Origin: Sthenelais limicola
Lineage: Eukaryota; Annelida; Polychaeta; Phyllodocida; Sigalionidae
DNA length: 64,000 bases
Assembly (NCBI GenBank): GCA_942159475.1
Contig: OW804098.1
Location: 5,246,383-5,310,382 of the forward strand
Direction of reading: 5' to 3'
In this document: in pieces, positions 42,113 to 52,604 of the stretch
Layout: every line of letters begins with the position of its first letter
Numbering within the stretch: the first letter of the stretch is position 1
The notes under the pieces: model-generated
The model's database searches: none
Told to the model about the DNA's origin: nothing
Seen by the model: only the letters and a program-made list of their open reading frames with translations
Position numbers and translations under genes: made by a program

Positions 42113-45100
42113 TTATTTATTCTGATCTATTAGATCCGTCAGATCCGAGAATATTTTTCTCCACTTCCCATCCTCTTCCCTGTCTATTGTCGTGAGTTTA
42201 TTCTGATATAGAATGATTGAGATCTTAGATCTCAGTTCATAACAAAAGACGAACCATTCTAACATGCCTTTATGGAAGAGTTTCTGGCGATGTATAAAAG
42301 CTTTTGCTACAAGGATGATCCAATTTATTATCTTACTATTTGTACCCATCTTGTCGAATCCGAACATGATGTTTATTCTTTCAACATTAAATTCTCCATT
42401 GGCATTTTTTTTGATCACCTTTTTCCCACTTGGGTCCTCGTTTAGGTACCCTATAGAGTCTATAAACTCAAAGATATTTCTCCACAAGGATTTTGTTCTT
42501 CCACACAACATGAAAAAATGTACGACATCGTCTCTTTCAGTACAGAATGAGCAAACAGGTAGTGGTTTGATACCAGCATTTTTTAGATAGTAATTGCAAG
42601 TGATAGTTTTATGGATAATCCTGTACTGTAACACCTGAAGTCTTGTTTCACAAGAGGCTTTGTATGAGATTAAAAAGACTTTTTTCCAGTCTATTTGACT
42701 GAAATCTTCGTCACCCATGTCTAACAGCTGCTGCCACGAGTTAAGTTTCTCTCGTTTTACCTTCATACTTTCTATTAGAGCGTTATAGATCTTTTTGCTG
42801 GAACATGTCATTATATCTATACATTGGCTGTTGATGTTTATATTTATGTTCCCTTTATCCTCGCAGGGGGGGGAATTTTGTATGATCGTGAGCCATTCTT
42901 TAGGTATGGCTTTTTTCAAATCTCTCATCATATGGTAGTCAGGTATAAATCCATATTGTCTTTTTACCTCTAAGATCGACATCATTTTACCTTGTTGGTT
43001 GATCAAATCACCTATACTTGTAATTCCATTTCTCTCCCAGCTGTGATAGTAAAACATTTTTTTTTTTTCTCTAATTAGTCTATTTGACCATATTCTTTCT
43101 CTCAGTATTTCATTTCTCGAAACTGGCTCTTTATTGTAGAAATATTTATTCCATATTGAGAACACCTCTTGGTAGAAACTATTCAACGCTTTACGTGGCA
43201 TGCTTCTACACAACAATACATCTTCTGCTTTCTTCGCAGTGGGGGAATAAGAAGCCATTTCTCTAAATGCTTTACCTGTACTATCTTGGAGTATTCTTTG
43301 TACCCACTTTAGGCGGTTAGTGTCAATTACTTCCTTAATAGTCCTTAAACCCAGCCCACCGTCTTCTGCCTTTTGGGCTAAAAACGCTGTACTGATTTTG
43401 TGGTCTTTATTTAACCAAACAAAGTTCAACATAATTTCATGGATTTTACTTTGGATCTTCTTTGGTAATGCAATACATGCCAGCACATGCTGGAAAATGG
43501 GGAGCAGGAATACATTGCACACTAATACCCTTCCCTTGATGGTAAGGTTTCTCCTTTTCCATTGGTTCACAATTAACTTGGTTCTATCCAGTAGTTTTTC
43601 ACTATTTACGACTGATAGTTTTGTCTCGTTTCTTGGGGAGAGAAGAGTCACCCCCAGCACATTCATTTTATTCGTCCAATCTATTTTGAGTATTTCTCTG
43701 TTAGTTAAACTAATTTCTCCTATATTGAATCCCTTGGATTTTTTTGCATTTAATTTCAAGCCTGAGGATAAGGCATATCTATCTAGCATTTGAATAATCT
43801 TATGTAAGGAGAACTCGTTTTTGACCATGACGGTCATATCATCGGCGAACTGCACTAGTTTTGACTCTTCTCCCCCCCCTAGATCAACTCCCTCAATGTC
43901 GACATCCTTTCTAATTTGGTCAGCTAGTCTTTCGACGCATAAAACAAAGAGAGATGAGGAGATGGGATCTCCCTGTTTCATCCCCCTTTTTATATCAAAC
44001 CAACTAGACGAAAAACCGTTATTACAGAATGTTGCGACCGATTTTCCCATGAGGGTTTTAACCCAGGATACATATACATAATCCATTCCATGCGCTAACA
44101 GTGTGTTTTCTAGAAAATTCCAACAAATAGAATCGTAGGCTTTTGTGAAGTCTAACGACACCACCAGGGCCTGCTCTTCCCTTTCCTCTATCATGGACAC
44201 TATATCGTCGATTCTGCGTATGGCAGTGCCTATATAGCGGCCTTTAACAAAGCCATACTGATCCTCTCCGATCAGCTTTGGAAGTAAGATGTTCAACCTA
44301 TTTGCAATTACCTTCGATATAATTTTATAGTCTACGTTGAGCAGAGTGATGGGTCTCCAATTCGCCAAGAAGATACTGTCCGCATCTTTCTTGGGAATTA
44401 CATTGATGAGACCCCTCCTCTGCTCACACGTCATCTCACCCTCTTCAAGACAAGCATGCAACATCTCCATAAACATATCTCCAATTACAGGCCAGAATAT
44501 TAAATAAAATTCAATAGTGAAGCCATCACTGCCCGGGGATTTGTTCTTTTTAAAGGTTTTCATCACTTCTTCTACCTCTTTCTTTGATATAATTCTTATT
44601 AACATTTCATTTTCGACCCTGTCCAGCTGTACTGCCGTGTTTGGCTCGGTAAATTCTTCGGCCATTTCTTGGTCTGTTTTTTCCTCTGCATATAGAGCAG
44701 AGTAGAATCTTTCGCCTTCAGCTAATATATCTTTCTGGCTCGTAGTCATTACTCCGTTAATATTTAAAAGAGATATGCTTTTCTTATTCGCTATATATTT
44801 TTCTAGGCCACAGAAATACTTAGTTGGCTTTTCGCCATCAATCGCCCATTTCGCTCTTGAGCGAACTAAGGCCCCTTCTGCTTTCTTTAGCTCCTGATCT
44901 TTAATTTCTAGCAATATGTTTTCTTTTTCTCTTCTTTGATTTGTGTCTAATACATTTATTTTGTCTAGTTCTCTAATTCTTTGAGTAAACTTAGCATTCT
45001 TTTCTCTTCTTTCTTTAGCTTGGTCTTTACCTATCTTGGTGGCTAGCTCCCTAACTTGCAATTTAAAGAACTCCCACCTTAGCTTCTCGGATAAGTTATT

Positions 45101-45922
45101 ATTTTTCGAGGACTTAGCTAACTCTTCTACGCCTGCTTTGAATATTTCATTCCCCAGGAGATTGGAATTAAATTTCCAATATCCTCTCCCCCTCCTGGCC
45201 TCACTTTGTATTAGATAGATAGATATTTCTTTGTGGTCTGTGTGGGCACACGACGATATCTCTGTTTTCGAGGAGAGGTTTGCAATATTATTAGAAGCGA
45301 AGATATAATCTAATCTTGACTGTAATTGAGTGTTCCTTCTGGACCATGTACACATCGGTTGGTTATTACTTTTAACAGCAAGTACATCACATAGATCATA
45401 TTCTTGAACAAAATCCAATAACACTTTGCTAGATGGCGCGTCAGGCTTATATGTCAGGTCTGCATTAAAATCACCAGCTAATATTAACTCTTCAAAGGGT
45501 AATTTTTCTAGTACAGATTTTACCTCATTTAATACCTTTTTCTGATTTTTTATTTCATTTGCTGTCGGAGCGTATATGTTAAAAATGCACAGTTTCGTCT
45601 CTTTGTTTTTAATTATAATGTATTGCCATCTCCCTTCTTGGTCTTGGCCTGACTGTACAATTTTTTCCTCTATGTCATTCGACACTAACATTAGGACACC
45701 CTTAGAGGCCGAGGAGCCATGTGAATAGTATATGTGGCCTGGCCATTGAGACGACCATATCTGCTCGTTATCTTTTATCGAATGCGTTTCTTGGAGTGCT
45801 ATTATACAATTTTTGTTTTCCCTAAATTTTGTGAATATTGCAGATCTTTTTACAACATTTGCTAACCCGTTTATATTGAGAGATGTTATTCTCAGCATAT
45901 TTTTTTGGTCTTCGTAATCCAT
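42113..45922 (-). CDS. LINE A ORF2: endonuclease-reverse transcriptase
   Basis: 1269 residues, intact. An APE-type endonuclease lies at about 1-235: SLNINGL, LQETHS, GDFNADL, SRLDYIFAS and the catalytic TDH in CAHTDHKEI. A charged linker follows (about 260-380). RT at about 430-760: SPGSDGFT, VVSLDFTKAYDS, GMKQGDPISSSLF and the active site FADD in LVQFADDMTV (about 687). The C-terminal zinc-knuckle is CSFCTERDDVVHFFMLC (about 1125-1141). The endonuclease nicks target DNA and the RT primes from the nick. RT motifs and ORF1 type suggest the L1/Tx1 group. It starts 51 nt after the ORF1 stop. Confidence 0.95.
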   Translation of the reverse strand: MDYEDQKNMLRITSLNINGLANVVKRSAIFTKFRENKNCIIALQETHSIKDNEQIWSSQWPGHIYYSHGSSASKGVLMLVSNDIEEKIVQSGQDQEGRWQYIIIKNKETKLCIFNIYAPTANEIKNQKKVLNEVKSVLEKLPFEELILAGDFNADLTYKPDAPSSKVLLDFVQEYDLCDVLAVKSNNQPMCTWSRRNTQLQSRLDYIFASNNIANLSSKTEISSCAHTDHKEISIYLIQSEARRGRGYWKFNSNLLGNEIFKAGVEELAKSSKNNNLSEKLRWEFFKLQVRELATKIGKDQAKERREKNAKFTQRIRELDKINVLDTNQRREKENILLEIKDQELKKAEGALVRSRAKWAIDGEKPTKYFCGLEKYIANKKSISLLNINGVMTTSQKDILAEGERFYSALYAEEKTDQEMAEEFTEPNTAVQLDRVENEMLIRIISKKEVEEVMKTFKKNKSPGSDGFTIEFYLIFWPVIGDMFMEMLHACLEEGEMTCEQRRGLINVIPKKDADSIFLANWRPITLLNVDYKIISKVIANRLNILLPKLIGEDQYGFVKGRYIGTAIRRIDDIVSMIEEREEQALVVSLDFTKAYDSICWNFLENTLLAHGMDYVYVSWVKTLMGKSVATFCNNGFSSSWFDIKRGMKQGDPISSSLFVLCVERLADQIRKDVDIEGVDLGGGEESKLVQFADDMTVMVKNEFSLHKIIQMLDRYALSSGLKLNAKKSKGFNIGEISLTNREILKIDWTNKMNVLGVTLLSPRNETKLSVVNSEKLLDRTKLIVNQWKRRNLTIKGRVLVCNVFLLPIFQHVLACIALPKKIQSKIHEIMLNFVWLNKDHKISTAFLAQKAEDGGLGLRTIKEVIDTNRLKWVQRILQDSTGKAFREMASYSPTAKKAEDVLLCRSMPRKALNSFYQEVFSIWNKYFYNKEPVSRNEILRERIWSNRLIREKKKMFYYHSWERNGITSIGDLINQQGKMMSILEVKRQYGFIPDYHMMRDLKKAIPKEWLTIIQNSPPCEDKGNINININSQCIDIMTCSSKKIYNALIESMKVKREKLNSWQQLLDMGDEDFSQIDWKKVFLISYKASCETRLQVLQYRIIHKTITCNYYLKNAGIKPLPVCSFCTERDDVVHFFMLCGRTKSLWRNIFEFIDSIGYLNEDPSGKKVIKKNANGEFNVERINIMFGFDKMGTNSKIINWIILVAKAFIHRQKLFHKGMLEWFVFCYELRSKISIILYQNKLTTIDREEDGKWRKIFSDLTDLIDQNK

Positions 45923-45973
45923 TGGAGGAGGTTGGTATCCCTTCTTGGACTTCTTTCTTTAACAGGAAAAGTT

Positions 45974-47719
45974 CTAGGCTGACAGTTCTGTTTCCTTCTT
46001 CTCTGACTTCTCTTGTAAGGCTCTTCTTACCTTCATCCACAGTTCTCCAAGCAAGTTTCCACTTCTTGGCCACTTGCTGGTGATTAGGGCATCCATGTTA
46101 TCCAGATCCATCCCGATGCCCCATGTTCTGTTGTATGAGGCTTCGCCGATTTTTTTATCTCCTGTCATAAGGAGATAATTCCTGACCTTCTCGTTCCTGT
46201 CGACTTTGGCTTTCAGAGCTCTGGTTACTAGTTCAGCTCTGTGCTTCTCCCACTCTTCCTGATTTTCCGTGACTGATTTGAAGTGCCTCTTGCACTTTTT
46301 GGGATCCTGTGTGTTGAGTGCGAACTCCATTTTTTCCACATCTCTGCCGTTATATGCCTTTTGATACAATATGAATTGCTCAATGTTATCGTATTCGTGG
46401 CTATCAATCACAAAGGGGGCCGAATAGTGATTCGATAGAGGATTATCTTCTGAAAAGAAGATAAATGCCTCGTCGTTTTCCCTTTTAGAAATCTTAGATA
46501 ATACTAGCTCTGAGGGTATAGCAGCCAACTGGTCGTGTCTGAAGTAATCCCCGTTGACTTTGATATTGCCCCTCATGAGTTCCACCTTGAACCCGTCCAT
46601 TCTAAGACTGGCTTGCTGTATTCTTTTTGCTTTCGCATACCTTTGCCTGAGGATGAATGGCACATCCCTTTTAATTCCTATTTTCCCTACCTCTTCATCT
46701 GTGTCGAAACTTCTCATTCTGTCTCTTTCCTGGAGTACCAGGGTTGCGTCGGCTGCTGATCTGAATTCGACTTTGATAGGGCACCCAGTTTTCGTATTCA
46801 CTCTGTATGCCTTTTTTATGTCTATCGTTGGGAAATTCATCAGAACTGTTATCATTTTTCTGATTGTTGCCTCCACAATTTCCGGGGTCTCATTTATAGC
46901 TTCTTTTTTTACTCCCATGAAGACGAGGTTCTTCTCTAGCTTTCTCTCCTCTTCCTGAATTATGTCGTATTCTTTTGCATCCTTGATCTGTTGTTTTTCT
47001 AGATCTGACATTTCCCGGGTTGCTGGGGCTTTTTGTTGCAAGATCTTTATCTCGTCCTCTTGGCTGTTCAGCTTCTTTTTCATTTCTTGGATTTCTTTTT
47101 TAACTTCGTCAGAGTCTTTGTCCCTTTTAATGTTGTCCTGGACTAATTCTTCTACCTTTTTTACGCTCAGGTCTGCTTTTGTTTCTGCTGCTTTGGCCGT
47201 GGCTTCAGCAGCACTGGCCGTGGCCTTAACTTCATCTAACTTTTTCATGGACTTGAAAAGTTTGTCGAAATTTTGTTTGGTTGCTTCAGCTGCCTGGGCA
47301 GCTTCTTCTGCCGCCTTTTTCTGTGCCTGCGCTGATTTAGCTGCGTCTCCAGCCATTTGCTGGACTAATTTTGCTAGGTCTGGCTCGGAAGTTTTAGATC
47401 TTTGCATCGTTTTCTTTATGTTACTCATGTTTTCCTTGACTGTGAGATTTATATCCTTGTGTTTCTGAACCTTACTTTTATTCTGGTTGCTATTATCCGC
47501 CTCCGGGGAGAAGGATGGGGGTCTTTTCTTTAAGTTGACTGGCGAGTCGACACCTTGAATTGCTAAGTTTTCAATGTCAACGTCCATACTAAGCTCGGTG
47601 GGCTGCTTGGCGGGAGTGGGCGTTGCAGCTGGTACTGTGGGCCCCTTCTCGCCTTCTAAGCTTACACTTTCGCCTTTTTCACTTCCACCCAAGATGGAGG
47701 TCATGGTCTTCCGTTTCAC
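45974..47719 (-). CDS. LINE A ORF1: coiled coil-RRM-NADAR protein
   Basis: 581 residues. Low-complexity N-terminus (about 1-110). An Ala/Glu/Lys-rich coiled coil (about 115-250) would trimerise the protein. An RRM-like domain begins EKNLVFMGVKKE (about 262), has CPIKVEFRSAADA as a core strand and is followed by a basic C-terminal segment (about 350-405) as in L1 ORF1p. Residues about 415-575 are a NADAR domain: FFSEDNPLSNHYSAPF, then EQFILYQKA, AKVDRNEKVRNYLLMTGDK, IGEASYNRTWGIGM and GNLLGELWMKVR. These match the family's N-P-L-S-N-x-(Y/F), E-Q, L-L-x-T-G, E-A-S, W-G-x-G and N-x-L-G signature. Nucleic-acid binding chaperone role by analogy; NADAR acts on ADP-ribose/ribosyl N-glycosides in known members. 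Confidence 0.88.
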   Translation of the reverse strand: MKRKTMTSILGGSEKGESVSLEGEKGPTVPAATPTPAKQPTELSMDVDIENLAIQGVDSPVNLKKRPPSFSPEADNSNQNKSKVQKHKDINLTVKENMSNIKKTMQRSKTSEPDLAKLVQQMAGDAAKSAQAQKKAAEEAAQAAEATKQNFDKLFKSMKKLDEVKATASAAEATAKAAETKADLSVKKVEELVQDNIKRDKDSDEVKKEIQEMKKKLNSQEDEIKILQQKAPATREMSDLEKQQIKDAKEYDIIQEEERKLEKNLVFMGVKKEAINETPEIVEATIRKMITVLMNFPTIDIKKAYRVNTKTGCPIKVEFRSAADATLVLQERDRMRSFDTDEEVGKIGIKRDVPFILRQRYAKAKRIQQASLRMDGFKVELMRGNIKVNGDYFRHDQLAAIPSELVLSKISKRENDEAFIFFSEDNPLSNHYSAPFVIDSHEYDNIEQFILYQKAYNGRDVEKMEFALNTQDPKKCKRHFKSVTENQEEWEKHRAELVTRALKAKVDRNEKVRNYLLMTGDKKIGEASYNRTWGIGMDLDNMDALITSKWPRSGNLLGELWMKVRRALQEKSEKKETELSA

Positions 47720-48445
47720 GTAATCTGGCTTTTGACAATTTATGTTTCGGCCAATAATTGTTTGTTTTTGTGTTTTTCAGTCTCTTTATAGGCCTTCAGA
47801 GCCGAGTGCTATTGTTATCTTCCTATTCTTACTTTAAAAAGTTCACTCACATTTGAATTTCCATTATTCTGAGTTGATTTGACTACCGACCTATCGCGGC
47901 CGGGGAATGGGTGCTGTCGCTAGGCTGAGTTGGTGTTGGCGGGACCTATGCGGTCGCTGGTCAGTTGGTCTATTTGGGTCAGCCGTATACTATACTCCGG
48001 GGTTGACTAGCATGGGAAGATGGCCGCTGGCTATCGCCCCACCGTGTCTGACCCACGTTCGGAAAATCCTGATCCTTCCTATCCAGGGCTTCCTTGCTTA
48101 GTAATGCACCGTAAACTTATGGAATATTGTTTTTAGAGATTATGATCCCACCTTTGTATCACGTTTTCCTCTTTTAGTCACTTTTACCAACCAAGTGGCT
48201 ATCCCTCCAGGGTTAACCGTCACTGGTCACTGGTCAATGGCTGCCGCTCCTCGTGTTGGCTATAGTCCGATTTTAACACTCTGCTATTTTTTCCCTAGTA
48301 GTTGTATGGTTTTCTTTTCCACTTTTCTTTGTTCTCTTTGCTATTATATTCCTTCTGACCTTTTCCTGAGTCACTCGACTCGCTGGATCTGAAAAAAAAC
48401 GGGTTAAAAGGAGGAGCAAGTCCACCCGCACTCTTTCTGATTCTA
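47720..48445 (-). promoter_or_regulatory. LINE A 5' UTR
   Basis: Non-coding, GC-richer than the surroundings. Two related blocks (CTCCGGGGTTGACTAGCAT near 47995 and CTCCAGGGTTAACCGTCAC near 48207, each followed by a TGGC-GC(C/T)G segment) suggest degenerate tandem units as in some LINE internal promoters. Confidence 0.5.
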
Positions 48446-48459
48446 TGGTCAACCAGTAA

Positions 48460-48690
48460 GTTGTACTAACTAGAGTTACAAATCACATATCCTCTCAAAT
48501 CACCCACGTTTAAGACAGAAATAAAGTCCAAAATCCAGTTCAACCTAACCAAACAGATCGCTAGAATCAATGCAAAACCAAATATACTCAAATTTACCTA
48601 GTATTGACCAAATTGCAGCCTAATTAAGCAGAATTTATTACATTTGTACAGCTGCCAATTGTACATTTTCTGAAAATCTGACCCTTATCG
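48460..48690. mobile_element. MITE family 1 copy, right part, split by LINE A
   Basis: Ends CATTTTCTGAAAATCTGACCC and shares its interior with 39678-39912. Its left portion continues at 41640-41841 beyond the LINE. Confidence 0.75.
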
Positions 48691-48808
48691 ATCGGAAATT
48701 ATAACAACATGGTAGAGGACGTTTAAGTTTTTTCTTGATAGAAGTATGGGTCAGTGAAAGAATGTATGCATGGAAGAGAATACTTTGAAGTGATGAGAAT
48801 AACAAAAT

Positions 48809-49195
48809 CTGTTTAAGGAAAACGAGTCATAAGTCGCAAAATAAGGATTTTGATATTTGAAAAGAGGAGATCAAGGGGATTCCATTGAATGTAAACATTA
48901 AGGACAACAATAAGTACATTTATCTCTTTAGTTAGATATTTTATTTTTGAAAACAACATTTTGCAATATTTCTGGGTGGATAATTACCAGTAAAGTAGCT
49001 AAATATACCCAATGGGATGATCTAAGAAATGCACTGATATAACTAATAAACCATCTTGAAATCTGGTAGATGTATTCATACAACCACAAGGACTATAGAC
49101 TCTCCAAAAATGAAAATATTCGAACAAAGATATCTTATAAGTAAACAAAGCTGAAAAACACCAATTTTGCTACTTGTGACTCTACACATCACAAA
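48809..49195. mobile_element. MITE family 2 copy
   Basis: GTTTAAGGAAAACGAGTCAT at the left and ACTTGTGACTCTACACATCACA at the right are diverged forms of the family ends; size is close to that of the intact copy next to it. Confidence 0.65.
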
Positions 49196-49302
49196 TATGC
49201 TAATTCTCAGAAGCTCTCCAATGCATACATCTCATTGGAGGACAGATGTGTTGCTTGATGAAAACAAGATACAAGTAAAATAACACACTCATGCTTCAGG
49301 TA

Positions 49303-49711
49303 TGTGATGTGTTTCAGGAAAATGAGTCATAAGTAGCAAAACATAGATTTTGAGATACCATTATATCTGAAAAGATGAGATCAAGCCGATTCCAATGATA
49401 GTAAACAGTCTAATAATCTTATAAGTATTTTTAGATTTTAAGTTTGATATTTTCCTTTTCAAAAAAAAAGTTTCCAATATTTCTGGGGGTCAATAAACAG
49501 TAAAGTAAGTAAATGTAGTCCACACGAGGACCTTTAGAACTACAGGATATATTACATAGATTGTCCTGAAATTTGATACATCGATTGATATAGCTATAAG
49601 TGATAAATACTCCTAAAATCAGAACATTCTGACAAGGTGATCTTGTGGAAAAAACACTTTGAAAAATATCAATTTTGCGACTTATGACTCATTTTCCTGA
49701 AACGCATCACA
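49303..49711. mobile_element. MITE family 2, intact copy, TA-flanked
   Basis: TGTGATGTGTTTCAGGAAAA at the left, TTTTCCTGAAACGCATCACA at the right, 409 bp, with TA directly outside each end (49301-49302 and 49712-49713). TA duplications point to a Tc1/mariner-type transposase acting in trans. No coding capacity. Confidence 0.8.
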
Positions 49712-49713
49712 TA

Positions 49714-51240
49714 TAATCTGATTACAAACTTCTTTTTCATGGGAAAATATGTTCTCTGAGTGGACTCGGAGTGGACTTTTGCTCAGATTTCTTTTAAAGT
49801 GTGCAAATCACTAGTCAATATCAGTATCATCCACCAGTAATATATACATGAGAAGAGTTGGTCTTCATAGCCACATTAATCATAGGAAACCAACATTTAG
49901 TGTAATATTACCATACTGGGGCAGGTGAAAAAAAGGGTGAATGTTGACGATAAATATATGGAATTAAAGATATTAAGGCAATGAGTTTCCTCATTGAAAG
50001 GTTGAGTGAGTGTTGTTACAACCTTGACCCCGAAGGCTGACCCAGTTATAAAATAGCTAAAACAATAACAAGTCAGACTAGACTCGCATCAAACCTCGCA
50101 TCCACTACATTTATATAATTGTTTCATTCAATAACTTGTCATGGTTTAATATTTCATCATTTGTATGTGGACTAATGTTTATGTTAAATATTACCCTTGT
50201 TCTTGTTTAAGGTTATAATCATTACATGTTTATATTCATTCACATGTTCCTGACTTATATTTGAACCACCTTAATGTTGCTGGTAAAATGTAAATGACCT
50301 TTGCAATAAAATCTCTGTATTGGTAGCTTGGGAACACAGATCTCCACCTCCCCTCAAGGATTGGAAGGAATACAACTAAAATTACTGAGTATTGTCATAC
50401 CGATATTTCCGCATCACAACGTCAGGTTCTAATAGTGTTTAACATTACATAATAATGCACAACATTTGTTAATATGATTATGTAACTTTATGAATATGAT
50501 TATGTAACCTTAGTAATATGATTATGTAACCTTATGAATATTAATATATATAACAGTACATGAATATGAATATTACCATGTCACTCATAATCTAGGTCAG
50601 CTGGCCATGCCTAGCCAGACATGGCCACTACTCTACACCTGTCCAGGTGTGCCACCTATTACGTAACCAGTATAGATTAATAGCGGATTTGCATGGCCGC
50701 CATTTTGAATCCTGATTCGTATGGAATCATGGGACTAATGGTACAGTGTAAAATCTATAGAAAACATGTCATGTTCATGATTGAATATTTATCAATGCCC
50801 GAAAATAACTATCTATGTGGTATCCATGTTTCCATGACACAAGTCACCTTCTCTCCCATCATGCATCTTGTTTTCATAGATCATTAATACAATCTCTGAA
50901 ATTGGTAAAAATATTCTTGCAATTTTCGATAAAAAATTTACCAAATATTTGTCTTTCAGATTTCAACAGAATCCATCCCAGCATGCACTGCAGTATACAT
51001 GCGCAGTGAGACATGCAAATCCCCTATTAATACTCAGACCGGCCACACGGTGGCCTGGTCCTCAACCACCATTGGTAAAGCATGTGACCTTATGTAACCT
51101 CAACTGTCATTGGCTAACCCTATAGGCACACCTGGACCACTGTTATTATATAACCTCTGTCTTGGACAATAAATGTTAGTTCTTCGATATTCTCTGAATA
51201 TACTTCTGCCTTCAGGATTGATCTATTATAAGCATAATCA
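49714..51240. other. Non-coding stretch
   Basis: Contains a hairpin-family end (ACAACGTCAGGTTCTAAT at about 50415), a 22-bp imperfect tandem (AATATGATTATGTAACCTTA, about four copies, 50470-50545), and otherwise AT-rich sequence without coding support. Confidence 0.5.
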
Positions 51241-51257
51241 ATATGCACTAGCTCTAC

Positions 51258-52228
51258 CACCGTACAATCAGTATTTTCTCTACATAAACTCACAAAAAAG
51301 GTAAAAACAGACATAGTGAAATCTGTAATAATTCCGAATATTGACCAAGGAGATATCTTCTATTCCTCAGCAAATGAACAATTACTGAATAGTTTAGATT
51401 CTCTATTAAACTCAGCAGTAAGATCAGTGTATAACCTGAAAAAAGAACAAATGTTGAAATAGAAACAAAAAGCCTGAGTATTTTACCCAACTCTGTAAGG
51501 AGAGATGTACATACACTAGAAAGTGCTTATTATTTAGCTCAATCAAATTCTAAATTAGATATTGGGAATCTTCCGACCAGAAGCCATGCAAAAAGAAGAA
51601 AAAATCTAAAAATTAGTCGTCCAACAACATCACTAAAAAACAGCTTTCTTTATAAGGTTAAGATGGCCTGGAACTCACTATCACAGGCCATATAAACAAG
51701 AAACATTTTAGAAAAGAAATCGAAAATTTGTATAATTTAAAGCAGAACTAGAGGACAAAATTAGAAAATGGATCCTCTCTCCAGGGAGACTCTGTTATTA
51801 CGTCAATATCTTGCCATGAAAATATCCTGTATTGGATTCGACCATCCTATGTCTAATTGATATATCTCATAAATTTTGTATTTTATTTTCTCATATTTAT
51901 TATTTTATTCTCTAAATCATACTTCATGTACTATATTATGCAGCCTTTTTCATGTAAAAGACTATTCCTAACGTCAAGGGAGCGTACCAGGTATTTTGTA
52001 TTTTATACTGTACTTTAAACTCTTACACTGTATAGCTCATTCCCTTTGTCTTATATAATGTATTACACAACCAAATTATGTAAAAGTCTATCTCTGAGTA
52101 TCATGGGAACGGCCGGAAGACCTGGGTATAAATCCTGAATGGTACCCAGAAGCCTGTCGACCTGTTCATCAATTTTGTAACCAGTAGATGGATAAAAGAT
52201 TGCTCTATTCTATTCTATTCTATTCTAT
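51258..52228 (+). mobile_element. 5'-truncated LINE tail with (ATTCT)n end
   Basis: In-frame remnants of an ORF2 C-terminus: HKLTKKVKTDIVKSVIIPNI then LESAYYLAQSNSKLDIGNL and ending KVKMAWNSLSQAI-stop at about 51695, with a stop at about 51462 between the two parts. A 500-bp 3' UTR ends in ATTCT repeats at 52205-52228. The W-N-S-L-x-x-x-I ending and microsatellite tail fit a CR1/jockey-group LINE. Dead fragment. Confidence 0.75.
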
Positions 52229-52600
52229 GTATTTTTCTTCCCGGAAGAGCGTGTTAAACAAACTAATAACAGTATTGAAATGTAAGATCTTCTTTTATAT
52301 TTGGATGATGTGGATTGATTGTTTATATTATGTATTGTTATCGGGGACAAAAAGATAGAAAATGGTGACGAATGATGTAGATTGTGTAAGTTGTAACGAA
52401 TTATGAAATGACCCACTGTCATGAATATGATAATAGACTGACTTAAAGTCAGACGAATGGACGAATGAGAACTATCATTTTGTGAAACTTTGTCAATAAA
52501 ATTTATTAAAAAAAAAAAAAAGTTCTTTTCATTTTTCCAATGATGAATAGGATATATCACACTTAAAATTCTGTCAATAAAATGTATTAAACACAGAAAT
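52229..52600 (+). other. Possible LINE/SINE 3' end with A14
   Basis: CTTTGTCAATAAAATTTATT followed by A14 at 52508-52521, then a near-copy TCTGTCAATAAAATGTATTA at about 52571. Looks like a retroposed 3' end, but I cannot assign a family or find a target duplication. Confidence 0.35.
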
Positions 52601-52604
52601 AGAC

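Larger units (their letters stand above)
41841..48445 (-). mobile_element. LINE A: full-length L1/Tx1-like non-LTR retrotransposon
   Basis: 5' UTR 47720-48445, ORF1 47719-45974, ORF2 45922-42113, 3' UTR and A-rich tail to about 41841 (T8GT5 on the + strand). Both ORFs are uninterrupted, so the copy may be young or active. Flanking TGGTTAACAGTAAGTT (41827-41842) and TGGTCAACCAGTAAGTT (48446-48462) look like a target duplication with two differences. The left inverted arm shows the empty-site order across the junction, confirming the ends. LINE C is a relative. Confidence 0.93.

Noticed and set aside
46535..47468. Frames on the + strand antisense to LINE A ORF1
   Set aside because: Codon-shadow of a long Lys/Glu/Ala-rich coding sequence.
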